From NCBI RefSeq assembly GCF_015351595.1, contig NZ_JADKPT010000014.1, positions 62,001 through 126,000 on the forward strand: a stretch of DNA of 64,000 nt, in the 5' to 3' direction. This DNA comes from Flavobacterium sp. LC2016-12. Its GTDB lineage: Bacteria > Bacteroidota > Bacteroidia > Flavobacteriales > Flavobacteriaceae. Positions 61,810 to 64,000 of the stretch are shown here, piece by piece; within the stretch, counting starts at the first letter, position 1, and every line of letters begins with the position of its first letter. Both the position numbers and the translations under genes were made by a program. The notes below the pieces were generated by a model, which was not told the DNA's origin, did not search any database, and saw nothing but the letters and a program-made list of their open reading frames with translations.

Positions 61810-61846
61810 AAACTCCAAATATGTAGTGTATTTGGAGTTTTTTTTA
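61810..61846 (+). terminator. Terminator of the DUF1573 gene
   Basis: Perfect 12-nt arms 61810-61821 and 61829-61840 (aaactccaaata / tatttggagttt) followed by T's. Confidence 0.88.
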
Positions 61847-61962
61847 TGCTTTATTGCGAAGCTGACTTGAATGGAAGATTTTGCTTTGTAAAGGCAATAT
61901 TATTTTTCTTTGAAACCGTTTGTTTTCATTAAATCTTTTTTATTTTTATTAAAAATATTATT

Positions 61963-63543
61963 ATGAAAATTTTCTATTCGCCTGTCGTTGTTGTTATTCT
62001 GTTTTTAGTTTTTTCATGTAATTCCAAATCAGAAAAAAATGAGGAAGACTTAAAAAAGACTTCAGAAAAAGTAATTCCGGAATTAAGACTTCATATCGAT
62101 AGTCTTGAAGTTTCTAAATTTTATGAAGACTATCCAAAGTTGGTTAAATTCCAAAGTGAGGTTTTGGACTTATATAAAGAAAAAAAATCTACTCAATTGT
62201 GGATGGACAATAAAGGCGTTGTCGAATTTGGAAATACTTTATTTAATAAATATAAAGGATTAGAAGCAGAAGGTTTGCGTGCCAATTTTCCGTACAACGA
62301 AAAGATAAATGCTGTTTTTGATAATATTGCGGAAAACAAATTATCAAAGATTGATACGGATTTGATGATTTCAAATTTGTATTTTTATTATGTTCAGAAA
62401 ATCTCTGGTGCAGATGAAAAAACAGTGACAAAATTAGAATGGCTTTTACCTAGAAAGAAACTCGATTATAAAGTTTTTTCAGATTCTATTTATGAGAAGG
62501 CCACAATAAGCGATGACAAGAAAAGAAAAATGTTCAGTCAATATTACAAACTTCGTGACGCGCTTCATCGATATAGAGAAATTGAGAAAAAAGGAGGATG
62601 GAAAAATGTTGAAGTTGACGAGGAATTTAAAAGTTTTAAAATTGGAGATTCTGTTGACGCAATTGGCCAAATTAGAGAAAGACTTTATATTACCGGCGAT
62701 CTAAAAGAAAATGACAAAAGTAATGTGTGTGATACTACTTTGATAAAAGCTATTAAAAACTACGAATTGCACCACGGATTAACGCCAAAAAGTATAATAC
62801 TAAAAGAACATATCGACGAATTGAATATTCCGGTTTCAGACCGAATTAAAACGATTATAGCCAATATGGAGCGTTGCCGCTGGATTGATCCTGAACTGGA
62901 AAAAGGCAAAGAATACATCGAAGTTAATATTCCGGAGTTTAGATTGTATTTGATTCGCGATCATGAAATTGCTTTTGTATCACCGGTTGTGGTTGGAAAA
63001 GCGATGACTAAAACCGTTATTTTCAGCGGTATGATGAATAATATAGTTTTTAGCCCATATTGGAATGTTCCGACAAGTATTATCAACAAAGAAATCAAAC
63101 CCGGAATGGCCAAAAACAAAAATTATTTGGCACAGAAAAATCTGGAATGGAACAATGGCGCTGTTCGTCAGGTTCCGGGGAAAAATAATTCACTTGGTTT
63201 AGTAAAGTTTTTATTTCCGAATTCAAATAATATTTATTTACACGATACACCCTCAAAAAGTTTGTTTGAAAGAGAAAACAGAGCTTTTAGCCACGGTTGC
63301 GTTCGAGTAGGAAAACCAAGAGAATTAGCCATCGAACTTTTAAAACAAGATCCAACCTGGACGCCTGCGCGAATTGATAAAGCCATGCACGCGGGCAAAG
63401 AAAATTGGGTAAGTTTAAAAAAGAAAGTTCCCGTATATATTGGTTATTTTACCGCTTGGGTAGACCGTAAAGGGGAATTAAATTTCTACAAAGACGTTTA
63501 CCAAAGAGATGAAAGTCTGATCAAATTATTGACAGAGGAGTAA
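61963..63543 (+). CDS. L,D-transpeptidase, YcbB-like, lipoprotein
   Basis: A 526-residue predicted lipoprotein (signal ending VFSC, Cys19). The scaffold domain is followed by a peptidoglycan-binding-like segment (KSFKIGDSVDAIGQIRERLY, near residue 225) and the YkuD catalytic domain. That domain has IYLHDTPSKSLF with the His, then SHGCVRVGKPRELA with the catalytic Cys near residue 446. The mid-part ERCRWIDPELEKGKEYIEVN and the YcbB-type arrangement support peptidoglycan 3-3 cross-linking or Braun-lipoprotein-like attachment. The right-hand neighbour is a partial NlpC/P60 gene, also a wall enzyme. Confidence 0.92.
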   Translation: MKIFYSPVVVVILFLVFSCNSKSEKNEEDLKKTSEKVIPELRLHIDSLEVSKFYEDYPKLVKFQSEVLDLYKEKKSTQLWMDNKGVVEFGNTLFNKYKGLEAEGLRANFPYNEKINAVFDNIAENKLSKIDTDLMISNLYFYYVQKISGADEKTVTKLEWLLPRKKLDYKVFSDSIYEKATISDDKKRKMFSQYYKLRDALHRYREIEKKGGWKNVEVDEEFKSFKIGDSVDAIGQIRERLYITGDLKENDKSNVCDTTLIKAIKNYELHHGLTPKSIILKEHIDELNIPVSDRIKTIIANMERCRWIDPELEKGKEYIEVNIPEFRLYLIRDHEIAFVSPVVVGKAMTKTVIFSGMMNNIVFSPYWNVPTSIINKEIKPGMAKNKNYLAQKNLEWNNGAVRQVPGKNNSLGLVKFLFPNSNNIYLHDTPSKSLFERENRAFSHGCVRVGKPRELAIELLKQDPTWTPARIDKAMHAGKENWVSLKKKVPVYIGYFTAWVDRKGELNFYKDVYQRDESLIKLLTEE

Positions 63544-63560
63544 AATATTAGCAACTAAAT

Positions 63561-63668
63561 TTTCACGCAGATTTTGCAGATTAAAGCAGATTTAATTAGA
63601 TTTTTGTAAGCTCATCGCAATAAATAATCTGCGCACATCTGCTTAAATCTTTTTAAATCTGCGTGAAA
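63561..63668. repeat. 108-nt repeat with perfect 14-nt terminal inverted repeats
   Basis: Terminal arms 63561-63574 and 63655-63668 (tttcacgcagattt / aaatctgcgtgaaa) enclose further gcagatt words. This is a recognisable Flavobacterium spacer element; a tail of the type attcgtgtaattcgtgg follows it. Confidence 0.75.
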
Positions 63669-63698
63669 AAATAATTCGTGTAATTCGTGGCAAAAAAC

Positions 63699-64000
63699 TT
63701 ATTTCGATAAAACATCAATACACTTATAAAAACGGTTGGTGTAATGTTCTGTATCAAGAGAAGTAATCGTAACGCTGTTCACTTTTCCGGAGGATGAATG
63801 AATAAATTTAGACTGCATTCCGTTGGCTTCGCAGATAATTCCGAGGTGACCAATTACAGTGTGGTCTTTGTATCCGTAAAAAACTAAAATATCTCCGACT
63901 TTAAAGTCTTCCGGCTTTAAGGCTTTGCCTAAATTTTTATAACTGCCAGAACTTCTTGGCAAATCCACATCAAAATGATGATAGACATAACTGATAAATC
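63699..64000 (-). CDS. NlpC/P60 peptidase, C40 family (partial, N-terminus cut by window edge)
   Basis: The visible 100 C-terminal residues read FISYVYHHFDVDLPRSSGSY, then KVGDILVFYGYKDHTVIGHLGI and SKFIHSSSGKVNSVTITSLD, ending in YTNRFYKCIDVLSK. LPRSS and the GHLGI (catalytic His) elements are the NlpC/P60 pattern; the catalytic Cys and the N-terminus lie beyond 64000. A murein endopeptidase cleaving D-Glu-mDAP stem bonds is likely. The frame stays open to the right edge. Confidence 0.85.
   Translation of the reverse strand, partial: FISYVYHHFDVDLPRSSGSYKNLGKALKPEDFKVGDILVFYGYKDHTVIGHLGIICEANGMQSKFIHSSSGKVNSVTITSLDTEHYTNRFYKCIDVLSK

Noticed and set aside
1..64000. tRNA, rRNA or riboswitch
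   Set aside because: No cloverleaf pattern, GGTTCRA T-loop with matching stems, or recognisable riboswitch core was found; in particular none before the cobalamin adenosyltransferase.
1..64000. Insertion sequence or prophage
   Set aside because: No transposase, integrase, phage structural gene or target duplication was recognised.

Overview
The window is chromosomal DNA from a member of the Bacteroidota, most probably a Flavobacterium. The evidence is the low GC content, at least fifteen -7 boxes of the Bacteroidota type (TAnnTTTG), a type IX secretion (T9SS) sorting domain on a giant adhesin, a TonB receptor operon, a bacillithiol gene (bshC), a DUF4295 gene directly after rpmB-rpmG, the enlarged SecA of this phylum, and many intergenic hairpins typical of Flavobacterium. 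I see no rRNA, tRNA, CRISPR array, insertion sequence or prophage. Both edges cut genes: purB on the left and an NlpC/P60 peptidase on the right. Layout. 1-5.2 kb: purB (partial), a cysteine-free sirtuin, a tight three-gene cassette (APS kinase, Asp/Asn-hydroxylase-like oxygenase, sulfotransferase), and trmH. 5.2-9.5 kb: a leftward metal-uptake-like operon (small Cys-motif protein, TonB receptor, duplicated PepSY membrane protein). 9.6-21 kb: mostly leftward housekeeping genes: secA, DUF2795, PduO-type cobalamin adenosyltransferase, LolD-like ATPase, a methyltransferase, a glycine-zipper stress protein, an FKBP lipoprotein and an ABC-F ATPase. 21-27 kb: an exopolysaccharide export core (Wza-like, Wzc-like, polyprenyl glycosylphosphotransferase) facing a YwqE-type tyrosine phosphatase. 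27-34 kb: a DUF5009 acyltransferase, small secreted proteins, an Omp85-type barrel with a GT2, and a 2-oxoacid dehydrogenase E2. 33-39 kb: exonuclease, FAH-Hpt pair, cinA, rpmB-rpmG-DUF4295, ftsY, and a secreted archaemetzincin-like lipoprotein. 39-50 kb: lipoproteins, a serine hydrolase, DUF721 (DciA-like), ndk, a second DUF5009 protein, bshC, an MHS-family transporter, and an SdpR/SdpI-type operon with an alpha/beta hydrolase. 50-56 kb: a 1948-residue repeat adhesin exported by T9SS. 56-64 kb: a radical SAM protein, an MBL hydrolase, a two-component system divergent from a DUF1573 protein, an L,D-transpeptidase, and the partial NlpC/P60 peptidase. How genes work together. The sulfation cassette has all the parts to make PAPS from APS and use it on a hydroxylated acceptor, but its substrate is unknown. 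The EPS core plus the YwqE phosphatase form a kinase/phosphatase pair, with no Wzx/Wzy or glycosyltransferases nearby. The two-component system faces DUF1573 across three helically phased TTAACA boxes. The most interesting non-gene signals are the intergenic palindromic repeats, one of which also lies in frame inside the radical SAM gene.
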